Origin: Saxidomus purpurata
Taxonomy: Eukaryota; Mollusca; Bivalvia; Venerida; Veneridae
NCBI GenBank assembly: GCA_022818135.1
Contig: JAFMSR010000006.1
Location: 35,194,997 to 35,258,996 of the forward strand
Length of the DNA stretch: 64,000 nt
Direction: 5' to 3'
This document shows, one piece after another, positions 49,509-60,109 of this stretch; position 1 is the first letter of the stretch, and each line of letters starts with the position of its first letter. A program made the position numbers and the translations under genes. The notes beneath the pieces were generated by a model, which was given only the letters and a program-made list of their open reading frames with translations, made no database searches and was not told the DNA's origin.

Positions 49509-49994
49509 AACAAGGGGAGCTCACGGTGGTGAACATTTGTGCCAAGTTACATCAAAATCCCTCCATGCATGAAGAAGAAATCCTCCGGACAAAGATATTC
49601 TTGAATTTGACCTTTAACCTCTAAGTGTGACCTTGACCTTAGACCTGGTTCTTGCGCATGACACTCCATCTCATGGTGGTGAACATTTGTGCCAAGTAAC
49701 ATCAAATCCCTCTATGCATGAAGAAGAAATGCTCCGGACAAAGTCATTCTTGAATTATTCTTGTATTTGACCTTTGGCCTCTAAGTGTGACCTTGACCTT
49801 AGACCTAGGGACTTGGTTCTTGCGCATGACACTCCGTCTCTGGTGAACCTTTGTGCCAAGTTATTTAAGAATCCCTTGATCCATGGATAAGTTACAGCCC
49901 GGACAAGCAAAACTCGGACGGACGCACGCACGCACATTCACCGAACAGCCATTTGGACAACTATATCGAGCTTTCGCAAGCGGCTTGACAAAAA
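49509..49994 (-). mobile_element. F6 element (F-type, distinct family)
   Basis: The left end AAACAAGGGGAGCTCACGG is followed by about three monomers (GTGGTGAACATTTGTGCCAA, GAAGAAATCCTCCGGACAAA) and a CGGACGGACGCACGCACGC tract. The right end is ATCGAGCTTTCGCAAGCGGC then TTGACAAAAA, with a small stem GCTT/AAGC. Parts of the monomer (GTGTGACCTTGACCTTAGAC) recall F1. Confidence 0.6.
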
Positions 49995-50004
49995 TGGTAA
50001 TCCA

Positions 50005-50305
50005 CTGTTTCAAAACTGTGGATTATCTTTTTTATTTCACCGAGAAAACTCTGTAATTCACTGGAAAACATAAAATAAATTCTGATAAACTCAATGTCCA
50101 CTCAATAAAAATTATCATGATTTTCTACTCCGATTAATTTCAAAATGTATACTGAGCGCAACAAATGCTGGAAACAACATTGACTTTGTTAAAATGAAAT
50201 CATATTTGCTATGCTTTCTGATGATGTTTCCCGCTATTTTGTGCCCACTCGACAAAATTATGACGTGATATTACACTGAAACCAACAATAATCCTCTATA
50301 TAAAC
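50005..50305 (-). repeat. Palindromic interspersed repeat R1, partial copy 3
   Basis: On the minus strand it begins TATAGAGGATTATTGTTGG and matches the outer parts of copies 1 and 2 (TGCCCACTC complement, GGGAAACATC). The central palindrome is largely missing. Confidence 0.5.
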
Positions 50306-50604
50306 CACAATTATATTGTAAGCATAACAGTATTTGAGAATCAAAGTATTGAAATACTGATGGGAGGTGATATTCTTAGCTAGTGACAAGGTTTTTGATT
50401 TAATATTAACGGTAACTCCTATCAATATGGAGTTTTATTCATTACCAAGGGGTGTAAAACTCCACTCGCCTGTTCATGTTGACTGAATTTTACGCTCAGA
50501 CGACCACAATTTCACCTAACAGTCTTCCAAACTATTATCCTAGTTAAACTAATAATATCTCTTGAAGTTAACACGATTAATATACTTGCATAAAAATAAA
50601 GGAC

Positions 50605-50800
50605 TGAACGGTGTAGTGGATATGATGTTCTCTTCTTAACCCAGATGATCCAGGTTCAATCCCAATCATGATTGTATCCTCAGAAATACCCGTCGATAAT
50701 GACTACCCGTAACTTCAAGACAATGATCTTTGTTCACAGGTGTACCTGTATCAACAATTAGTCGTCCGGCTGTAATGAAATTAAAGATATGTAAAATAAC
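50605..50800 (+). mobile_element. tRNA-derived SINE
   Basis: An A-box-like GTGTAGTGGATATGATG and a B box GGTTCAATCCC (50,653-50,663) form a degenerate tRNA head. A body with ACTACCCGTAACTTCAAGAC and a tail GTCCGGCTGTAATGAAATTA follow. From memory the tail phrase is typical of bivalve SINEs. It lies about 90 bases upstream of the first coding exon of the RING-like gene. Confidence 0.5.
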
Positions 50801-50890
50801 AGTACATTTAAAGTGAAGTTTACAAGCTGCATCATTTGATTTCTATCTGTGCCAGTATTTAATTATATCCCATTATTGCATTTTTTCAGG

Positions 50891-51036
50891 ATGGCGCACA
50901 AATGCTCTTTTGAAGACTATATGAGACCAGCAGATGATTCGCTGAAGTGCAAGATCTGTGACAGTATATTCAAAGATCCTGTGATCACAGCTAATGTTCA
51001 CCACTTCTGTGTTAAATGTCTTGAAATACTCAGAAG
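50891..51036 (+). CDS. RING-like gene, coding exon 1
   Basis: It encodes residues 1-48 and two bases of Arg49, including the first two Cys and the HHFCVKC block. The donor is CAGAAG|GTACAG. A 19-bp tail of possible read-through (up to 51,073) is intronic. Confidence 0.8.
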
Positions 51037-54000
51037 GTACAGTACTTGCACAATTATGACCCCTGGGGCATAATTTGAACAAACTTGGTAGAAGTTTACT
51101 AGACAATGCTACAATGAAAGTCATACAATGCTTAATACAAAAGATCTAAGCTCTAGGCCATGTTGTTTTGGAGAAGGAGATTTTAAAATAATTTCATATA
51201 TTAGTCTATATGGAAACCAGTGATCCACTGGGTAAGGTCAATTTTGACCCTGGAGGCATGCTTTGAACAAACTTGGTATAGATGCACTAGACAATGTTAC
51301 ACATCAAATATCTAAGCTCTAGGCCATGTTGTTTTGTAAAATTAAGTGACCCCAAAAGTGATTTGAACAGTCATAGTAGAGGTCCACCAGAAATTGCTAC
51401 AAATCCAATATCTAAGCTCTTGGCCGTCTGGTTTTTGAAGACTTTTTAAAGATTTGCCATAGCAACCAGAGTACTGCATGGAATTGAATTGTCTGAACAA
51501 TTTTTGTAGAGCTTCACGCAAGGAACATCCCTGTGAAGTTTTGTTGAAATTGGCTCAGTGGTTTAGTTGGGGATGTTGTTTGAAGCAAACTGTGGGAGAC
51601 GGACACCAGACATTCAACGATCCTAAAAGCTATCCCTGAGCCATTGGCTCTGGCGAGCTAAAAATCCTTCAAGGGGTATATGAGTTGTGTTGGACAAGAA
51701 TTTAAACCAATGACCGCTAAGTGTGACCTTGACCTTGACCCAGTGGGGTTGGAACATATGTTCTGCACCCACCTTGATAAGATGAACATTTGACACAAGT
51801 TGCATGAAAACCTTCAAAGGGTTCAAATGATATGGAGTGGACACAAAACAAGATGGCCCTATATCGTTCACCTGGCTACCATTGGCTATAATACAAGGTC
51901 ATCAATAGCAGAAAGGGTCAATTTTGACCTGGGGGTTCTGATTTAAACAATCTTTGTAGCGGTCCACTGCATAAAGCTATATTCCAAATATCTAAGCTAT
52001 GTGCCTTGTGCTTCTAGACAAGAAGCTTTTGAAGTTTTCCCTATTTAAGCCTATGTTAAATCAAGTGACCCCCGGGCAGGGTCAATTTTGATCTGGGGGT
52101 CATGATTTGAACAAAGTTGGTAGAGGTCCACTAGGCAATGCTATATGCCAAATATCTAAGCTCTAGGCCTTGTGGTTTCAGAGATGGAAATTTTTTTAAG
52201 TTTTTCCTATATAAATCAAGTGAAACCCGGGCAGGGTCAACTTCAACCCGGGGGTAATAATTTAAACAATCTTAGAGGTCCACTAGGCAATGCTACTTGC
52301 CAAAGCAGTTCTAGAGATAATGACAATGATGAACAAATACTAACATATCTATCCTTGATGAGTTTGATTATAAGCTTAACCTGAGCAGAAATTATGCCAT
52401 CCCAGGGGAAACTCTGTTTCATTTAAGTTTGTTTACCCTCTGGAAGCTACAGTTTTTGCAAAATCCCAACTAAACCTTGATGGAATATGTCAGGCCACAA
52501 GATACCAGCCAGATAATGGGCACCAATCAGATTCAAAGTTGGGCCACACCATGGGAAAAACAGCAAAATTTTACTATACCTTGTTTTTACTAGTACATCA
52601 TTTTAAATTGTCTTTGGTATATTAGTTTCATTTAATTTTTACTTATTTTATGTTTCTATTAGACAGAACAGAAACTGTGTGCAGTGTGTAAATCAGAACA
52701 TACCAGCTTCCTTCCAGTGTTCACAACTGGTAAGTTTATAAAATTTAAGTATGCAAAAAAAGCACTACACAAGTCAAGGCGCATATTTTATAAGAAACTG
52801 CAAACCACCAACACTTTTAAGTTAAACCAGGTTCTTAAAAGACATTGTTCTCAATGAATGACAGACAGCTAATCTGAGCGCTTTGTCAAAGTTGATGTAA
52901 AAAGACAGTAAAAAAGATGTTATATTTTATAGATGTTACTCATTTTTGCCTGTACATGACACTACTCTAGTTAGAGTACCAGTCAGTTTTTTTTTCCAAA
53001 CAAGTTGAAGTAATTCTTTTCTCAAAAGTTATTGGTTAGTTTGTTTTTTTTGAGACCATGCCTTTATCATGTCAAAAAAGCTAGACAATACACCATCATA
53101 TCACGCAAATATTCTCTACACACACCCCAAAATTTCCCACTTCAAGTGTCATTTTCTCAAAGATTTCGACAGACTGGAACACTATAAATGGTAACGAACG
53201 CTTTTTTAATGAATACGCTTTAATTCTGCAAAAGATATTACAAGATTTCACTCGCAGAAAAGAGAGGAAAGAGCTTAAAAATGAGGATGGTCTCTACTTG
53301 AGTTTTTAAAACAGATTTTGCTTGTGTTTATGAATGATTTCAAAATTATGTGAAAGTTTTAAGACTGAGGATAAATAGCTGCAGACCTATTTGTTGCCAC
53401 AGGAACCAGAGTTCTGATTGGAACTACTTCATTTGAATAATCTTTGATGAGGTTCACCTAAGTAACATTCATGTGAAGTTTGGTTGAAATTAGTCTAGTA
53501 GTTTTTTGCAAGATTTGAACGGATGCTGGCGATGGATGGTAAATGGTCACAATAGCATGATAAACAAAAAATGAACGAGGAGTTTCCTACACAAACTACT
53601 TATGTTATAAAAGTGAACCGACCAACCACCCGTCAGGGTGATTCCGGTTAACAATATGTCTCCTCCATAATACGGGGATGATAGGGGAAGACATAATAAG
53701 GATCCATCAGCACATACCATTTTCTGTAAAATGGTGCCAAGCATTTCGCCTTCGAAGTTATGACCACTGAAATTCCAATAAGAACTGAAAGGCAAGCAAA
53801 GTCAAAATTCTATCTTTTAAATCTTTTTTTCAGGCTTTGAACAGAAAGGCCATTGCAATTGAAGAGAGAATTCCAATGGCGAGGGTATACTGCAAACTCT
53901 GTGGTAGACATGCAGCCTATAGAGATATGAAGGTTTGTATAAACTAGGGATGTCAACGAATACCTAAACTGGTATTGGGATATTCGGTCAGCCTTCCGAA

Positions 54001-54538
54001 TGAATATCTGGATATTTAGTTGTTTTATGTCCTAAATCTGATATGTATATATTCAATTTGTCACTTATTTTATAAATTTACAGCTTACAGTTACCCTAGC
54101 CAAGAGGCGAATATTCTATCCCGAGAATTTACTTTTATATCTTTTAAGTCAGACAATTAATGGCTGTAAGATTCAATCATTCATGTCATAAAATTAGGAT
54201 AAAATATATTCCATATCTCTACGTTGTTATTACGGGAGCTAACACTGTTGTACTTTCGGTTTCGTTTTCTCCGTGACAGAATCTTTACACGGTCATTTAC
54301 TTTCTTTTTTCTGCTGCTTCCTTGGAAATTCATTTCCAGTACAATATATCTGCAGGAGGCTTAATAGGACTGGGAAAGAAATTTTAAAGCTTCAAGTAAG
54401 AACAACCTGAAAAGTTTTTCATGCATTAATGTAAGACCTGTACTAGACTGCCATTTTCTTTTAACCTGAAATGCATGAAACAATATTACCTTTTCTTTGC
54501 AGGTACACCTGGAGTACTTTCACCATATACAAGAGTAG
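50891..54538 (+). CDS. Small atypical RING-like / C2H2 zinc-finger protein, complete (4 coding exons, 115 aa)
   Basis: Coding exons are 50,891-51,036, 52,663-52,729, 53,834-53,932 and 54,503-54,538. All introns are GT-AG and all junctions keep one frame. ATG lies one base after a strong acceptor (TTTTTTCAG|G), so a 5' UTR exon probably lies upstream. The protein has a RING-like finger (Cys20, Cys23, His37, Cys40, Cys43, Cys54, Cys57), then a hydrophilic linker and a C2H2 finger (Cys91, Cys94, His106, His111 or His112), ending at Glu115. The third RING Cys is replaced: CxHxFC reads N35-V-H-H-F-C. RING proteins are usually ubiquitin ligases, and RING plus one zinc finger recalls TRAF/RNF-type N-termini, but this protein stops there with no substrate-binding domain. 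Ligase activity is an inference and doubtful given the missing ligand. No family name is assigned. Confidence 0.8.
51045..51664 (-). mobile_element. F5-B debris in intron 1 of the RING-like gene
   Basis: It begins within about ten bases of the exon 1 donor (CAATTATGACCCC...). It runs through about three diverged type-B monomers and the run-in GGATGTTGTTTGAAGCAAAC, ending GCTCTGGCGAGCTAAAA. The left end is lost. Confidence 0.65.
51665..51844. repeat. Monomer of another F-type family between two F5 pieces
   Basis: It contains AAGTGTGACCTTGACCTTGA, CCTTCAAAGGG and GGAGTGGACACAAAA. The unit is cut by F5 sequence on both sides, suggesting F5 insertion into an older array. Confidence 0.45.
51845..52310 (-). 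mobile_element. F5-B element, left part, in intron 1
   Basis: AAAACAAGATGGCCCTATAT then CGTTCACCTGGCTACC, followed by about two and a half type-B monomers. It is truncated near 52,310. Confidence 0.7.
52663..52729 (+). CDS. RING-like gene, coding exon 2
   Basis: Acceptor TTTCTATTAG|A and donor CTG|GTAAGT. It encodes QNRNCVQCVNQNIPASFQC..., the last Cys pair of the finger. It is 67 bp, with one base completing Arg49, and ends in phase 0. Confidence 0.8.
52730..53833. other. Intron 2 of the RING-like gene, with F5/F2 scraps
   Basis: 53,390-53,570 is the right-hand part of an old F5 (TTTGTTGCCACAGGAACCAG ...). 53,615-53,650 resembles an F2 tail (GAACCGACCAACCACC, GTGATTCC). The rest is unrecognised. 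Confidence 0.45.
53834..53932 (+). CDS. RING-like gene, coding exon 3
   Basis: Acceptor TTTTTTTCAG|G and donor AAG|GTTTGT. It is 99 bp, phase 0 at both ends. It encodes a basic/acidic linker and YCKLCGRHAAYRDMK, the Cys pair of the C2H2 finger. Confidence 0.8.
54503..54538 (+). CDS. RING-like gene, coding exon 4 and stop
   Basis: Acceptor TTTTCTTTGCAG|G. It encodes VHLEYFHHIQE and TAG, giving the His ligands of the finger begun in exon 3. The His spacing is what makes this short exon credible. Confidence 0.75.
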   Translation, partial: VHLEYFHHIQE

Positions 54539-56720
54539 CAACTAAGACAGAGAGACAATAGCTACACAAATGTCTAAGCAACAGATCTTCAATCACATTC
54601 AATCAATATATATATATACCGGTATATACATATATGTTCATTATTAAAAATGATTTTAGCTATATTCATTCAACTGTACACTGAAAATCTCATTTTAATT
54701 AAGATGTAAGCTATATTCATTTAACTGTACACTGAAAATCACATTATTTTTTCTATGACTTGACAGGGAAACATAGTTTTTTATCCCTTTGTGACCCAGT
54801 TTTGAACTCAACCTAGAAATTATTGAGACATACATTCTGACCAAATTTCATTACAAACTGATACAAGCTCCATTATCATGCATTAATTTATAGATCTGAC
54901 AAACCTGGGTATATCTTGATACTTTCATCTACTGCAGGGTGTTAAAAAATCTCCATTTCTTTTTATGAATTACTTTTATTATATTCATAATATAAAAAAT
55001 ACTTAAGAAATAAAAAGTCAGTAGCTCTCCACTAGCCTATGAAGGGGCAAGAACTTGTTAAGAAGGTCAATATTCCAATGCGCTTAATCAAGTTTGATTA
55101 TTCATTCTAAAATGTTTGATTTTTATTTAATTCATTTAATCACTATACGCTTTTGTGTAAAATTGATTTTGCTAGTTATTTATACAATGCATTGCATCAT
55201 ACTCCAAAATGTCTATAGGACATTGCACCAGTACAATTAATACTAAAATCAATCATAATTCTCAGTTTTGAAAACTCATACAGCCCTTTACTCAACCTAT
55301 CACAGTATCATGCCTCTCTCTTAGTGTAGATATTGACATTTCTTTGCCTGTGTCCAAAAACATTAATTCATAGGATTTATGAAAATTTTATGCCAACATT
55401 TAACCTTCTTGCCAAAAATTATCATGGTGCTTAATCCTAGAATGTCAAAGAAATAGAAATGATAGATTATTTACAGTACACATACCATTACGACATACAT
55501 AATTTTTATATCACATTTTGTATGTCATTTATCACTTATTGCCCTTGGAGAAGCATCATGCATTTTAATTTTTGTACAATGATTTCCAGGTTGTTATATG
55601 TTTTGATTTGAAATGGAGACGATTGTGTAAGCATAAAAAAATTATCATATAACCAACATCATATCATGTGTATAAAATAATGGACTCCCTATGTTTGAGC
55701 TCATTGCTTTTTATTTGTTTCTACCAGTACTATTATTTTCTGTAGAATACAAAACAGGACATTTTTATTCATCGGGCCTCTGCGGGCTCATTTAAAATAT
55801 GTTAGAGCAATTTCAGCAGAAGAAAAGTGTATAGATATGTTAGTTTGCTGTAACAATTTTTTCCACTATTCTTAGTATTAAGTAGATGTTGATTGTTTAA
55901 AATATTAGGCAATCTGACACATATTCAACTACAGGCCTCATGAAATAAGCCCACAGCTGGAAAAGCATCAAATACAAAGGAATTTTGTACATTAAACGCT
56001 AATATCAGTCATTAGTTACTGAAACCCTTTCTGTTTTCTGAAAATGCATAACCTGGCATTTTTAGCACTTTTTACTAGGCATGCAGAAAAAACTGGTCCA
56101 ACAAAGCACGTGTTTGTGTTAGATTTACATTTGCTGAAGTGTTGAAATGCTTATATCTCAGATCTGTGGAAAATATTATTTTTAGAATATTGTGGCGGAA
56201 CAAGGTCAAGAGTGTTTTTTCTATGTTATGTTGCTTAATTTAAGAAAAACAAAGCATATGCAATAAAACTGGTTATGTGCCCTTGCATGTAGACAACACA
56301 TGTGACATATTTTTAGAATTGTTTTGCAGTACATACTTGCATTTTTCGAAACTGAAGTCCTGCAGTTTTATGTCAAGGTGCTATAGTATTTATTATGCAA
56401 CTGTCAGACATGTTTTATATCGTGGTGCCAAATGTTATATTATGTACCCTAGTCCAGGGCTTCGATTGTGATGTCTGCAGCTTGGCACACTGACAAATGA
56501 TTGCTTTGTCATTTTTGTCCGAGTTACTTTGCTGTATTGCCGAAGTGGGTGGGGTAAAATTATTTGACAAAAAACTTGGCCCGGACCGAATGATTCATTG
56601 TTGACCAAATTATCGAATACCTTCCCTAGTCAATTAAATTATAATATGATATTATATTACAATAGTCAAGTCTTGTAGTCAGTCAGTGTAGTCACTTATA
56701 GTCAGTGTTGTTATGTTACA
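54539..56720 (+). other. 3' UTR and intergenic region
   Basis: A (TA)n stretch lies at about 54,604-54,635. AATAAA occurs near 55,010 and 56,261, candidate poly(A) signals for the RING-like gene. A 60-base unit is nearly duplicated at about 54,655-54,690 and 54,709-54,745 (TTCATT(C/T)AACTGTACACTG). No other gene. Confidence 0.4.
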
Positions 56721-56728
56721 TATATAAA

Positions 56729-57558
56729 CGGTATACGACAATACATCGACAGACAACTCATCGACACGACAAATCGCCGACACGACAATAGATCGACACG
56801 ACAACTCACCGAAAGACAACTCATCGAAATGTCGCGTCGGTCTGTTGTCGCACTGCGGTTATTTGAATGGTTATGTTGAATCAGACATCGCCGCCAACGT
56901 TTCAAAAAAGTATTTAGTTATTTTTTGTAAGAACTTAAATTTTTTATCATCTTCATGTTGATTTAAAATATTCATTTCCGTTAAAAGTCCGCTTTAAATG
57001 GTCCCTTAGCATTGTCACTCAATCCAGTCAGTTTTTACATTGTTTGCAAATCCAAGTTGTGTGACATCACTGACTGAGTTGTAAATGCAAAAAGTATTTA
57101 ATTGCTCTGTATTTAAATCAAAATGATCTGATTTAAAGAAAATCGCGGCGGTGCAGCGTGTCCGGTTTTTTTGGTCAATAATTGTATCATCAACTGTCAA
57201 AGCCAACGTTTTTCCAGTAACAATGTTCTACTATTTATTTGAATGAATAACCTTTTCTGAAATATTTATTTGTACTTCAACCTCTTTTATTCATAAAGAT
57301 AAAGCCGTAGGTGTCACGAGATCAAAGAACAAACGCCGACGCACATTGTACATGTGAGTTTTGTTTGATCTTAGTTAAGAACGTGGCATCAAACACACCG
57401 ATATGCCATGCATATAATGTTTATATTGGAGAATAATTTTGTCGAAGTTTGTCGATGAGTTGTCGATGTAATTTTCGATGAGTTGTCGTGTCGATCTATT
57501 GTCGTGTCGGTGATTTGTCGTGTCGATGAGTTGTCTGTCGATGTATTGTCATAGACCC
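56729..57558. mobile_element. Non-autonomous DNA transposon with ~100-bp TIRs
   Basis: Left (56,729-56,835) and right (about 57,450-57,558, inverted) arms match closely. They are built of repeated GACACGACAA / ATCGACAGACAACTCATCG words. Flanks carry TATATAAA at 56,721-56,728 and 57,559-57,566, an 8-bp target duplication. The 830 bp contain no transposase. Eight bases suggests hAT or a similar class, though the TIR start (CGGTATACG / GGGTCTATG) is not a typical hAT end. Confidence 0.75.
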
Positions 57559-57566
57559 TATATAAA

Positions 57567-59834
57567 CCTTGTTCCAATGTGGTGTAGGCCTGAAGGGTAA
57601 GTCAATTAGGTATTTGTTATTTGCGCAACCCTTTTTTTCTGGTTGTAAAAGTGGTCCCCCGTGTTCATCCCTCTCGTCCTATCGAATCAGTACATTTCTG
57701 CAGAGTATATGATATACAGATATTGACTGATAGGGCCCTTATTTTCGCGATATTTTTTCATGTTCCCTTTCTCAAATAATATACTCCCCCCCCCTCCCCC
57801 ATTAAAAAAAAATCCTCTCCAGAACAATTTTTTTCTTGGTAGTTTTTATTTTAAACAAATTATTCCTTTGAATTCCTATTTCAGATGCAGTATAGATTAA
57901 GAACAGCATATACATGAAGGGTTTTAGTAAAAATGAAAGAAATTTTTAAAAATTTTACTTAGTTTTTCACTCTTTTACCAATTTTTCCAAGATTCTCATA
58001 TATTTTTGCAATCCACTTTTCTACAAATTTTGCCAATCTTTATTACTATGTACAAAAATACGTGTTCATCGGGGGTATTATGATGCTTTTAACTGAGTGT
58101 TATGTTTTTTTCATGTTTTTATATTTATTTTGTGAATTTCTGATATTATAAAACTGCCTAGTTGTTATAAAGTTTGGATAACATTTGAATGATTGTCAGT
58201 GAATTTTTTAGGATAAGGTACAAAAAGAATATTAACGAAATATGAAATGGTTTTCAAATTAATTTTATCGATTTTTCTCCAATTGTCACACATTTTCGCA
58301 ATCTCACTTATCCCAGATTTTTGGAAAATATCAGCCATATTTTATTCATTTATCATGTTTATATCAAAATACTTTTCAGGAGTAAATAGATGTATGTAAA
58401 AATAAACTGGCCTTATTTATCTTACCCTGAAATATACCGGTATATTATACATATAAACTGCTTGAAGAATGTAGAATTAAAACATTCCATTTGTGATTGT
58501 GAAAATGTCATCGTCTTAATATTAAATCTTGCTTTTGTCAAAGTGATTGCAATTTTTGTTATCCTTTAGAAGGCCATCGCAATCCAATGTCTATTAGCTC
58601 TACAAAGATTCTATGATCATTTAGGAATGACCCATTAATCATTTCCCATTTGAACTCTGTCATACCTTTGTTTTGTAAGTATATCTCCAATCCACAGTAC
58701 TTGACCTTTCTTGACCCTTGACCTCAAGCCCTGATCTTGACCTTTTGCTGACATGACAACCTTACCCTACAAAGTCAAATTTACAGATGTATTATTTATA
58801 CATTCCTAATGTATTGCAGATATTTCCTATATGCCAGTAGTCCCAGTGGACAACTTAGTTGTAGTTATTTTCTATACCAACAGACCTAATCAGCAATTTT
58901 GTTATCATAGCAACCATTCTGTATTATTTTACAAATTTTAACTTTCAGCTATGGATGGCACAATATATGTACATAACTGATGCATGCAAAAAAAGTATCG
59001 GCTATCTTAAAAATAGTACGCCTATGGCTCATCTGAAGGCGACCAATAATATACAAAAACAGGATTTTACAGTAAAATTGATGACCTGTAACATATTTGA
59101 TTTTAAATTGTCCATTGATTTTATTCCATCATGTTACCGACAGTGCTGTCAATGGTTCAATGTCACCTGTCTCTGTGAAATAAACACTGACCTCCTTCCC
59201 AGACACATACACTAATCTTGGTTCCTCTCCTGTAATATATCACGAGTCAAAGACTCAAATAGATAGAAATCACTAACAATAGGTGTAAAATTAATAAAAT
59301 ATTCCTAAAACACCATCAAACTTAGTATCCATCATCAACCAAATGCCCACACAAATGAATAAATCCTATGAAATGTACACACTGCAGCTCAATTATACAC
59401 TTTATAAAGGCAAGGCTTTTGCCAAGTGTAACAACTAGAGGACATCACAGACACAAATCTGTGAATCAAAACTCTAGACTAGATGTGTTGAGCGTTCAAT
59501 GGCATCTACCATTATCTACTGTATCCTCTATTAGAAATTTGGTTCTTTATGAAAAAGTATAGAAGACTACACTATGACGTTGATAATTATCTAGAAAAAC
59601 CCTGAATCTGAGAATATTTCAAGGCCTGAAGCAGTGCTATTCGGTACCTTGCGGCTGCATAGCAAATTACAATATCCTAATTTCCTCTTGGTTAAACAAC
59701 TGACAGCCAGAGTGTGACAACTGTCATACTTATACAAAATACATTTGGTCAAAATAGCTGTTTAAGGTTGATAGGATATGACTTGCTCTGGGATAATTTA
59801 GTGCAGCATGCAAGTCTAGTAGGTTTGACTTTAC
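57567..59834. other. Intergenic or intronic, nothing coding recognised
   Basis: C/T-rich run at 57,785-57,800. An 86-codon plus-strand frame (58,955-59,215) shows no domain. Further exons of the minus-strand receptor-like gene may lie here, but I could not identify any. Confidence 0.35.
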
Positions 59835-59975
59835 CAGAAACCAAACATGTCTTGTTGTCATCGGCCAACACATAACCTGTCATACAACTACATGTGTACT
59901 GCTTCGCACTTTCCAAAAACAGCTGACTGTACAATGGGACCCCTGATTTGTTCACATCACACGCCTCTCTCACTG
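59835..59975 (-). CDS. EGF-like module exon of a receptor-like gene
   Basis: It is 141 bp, with acceptor TATTTTAG|CA and donor TCTG|GTAAAG. It is phase 1 at both ends, the classic symmetrical exon of extracellular modules. It encodes VREACDVNKSG ... KQYTCSCMTGYVLADDNKTC, the C-x-C...C half of an EGF-like domain. The positions of the second and third Cys of a normal module read Tyr (PLYSQ) and Phe (QLFLES), each one base from a Cys codon. In LDL-receptor-related proteins such EGF modules alternate with YWTD propellers, and the upstream exon at 61,803 looks like one. The protein would be secreted or a membrane receptor ectodomain. Only part of the gene is in view. Confidence 0.7.
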
Positions 59976-60109
59976 CTAAAATATACAACAATATATATTA
60001 ACTTAGTAATTTGTAGAAAGATCTAACCATTGGGACTTTTCATTAAATAAAATAAACTAAAAAAGAAAAACTAAACACCAAACAGATACTGTGAACTACA
60101 AACAATTTT

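Noticed and set aside
50891..54538. Relation of the zinc-finger gene to RAG1 (RING plus C2H2)
   Set aside because: Only the order of metal ligands is similar. No RAG core follows, and TRAF/RNF-type proteins share the same general layout.
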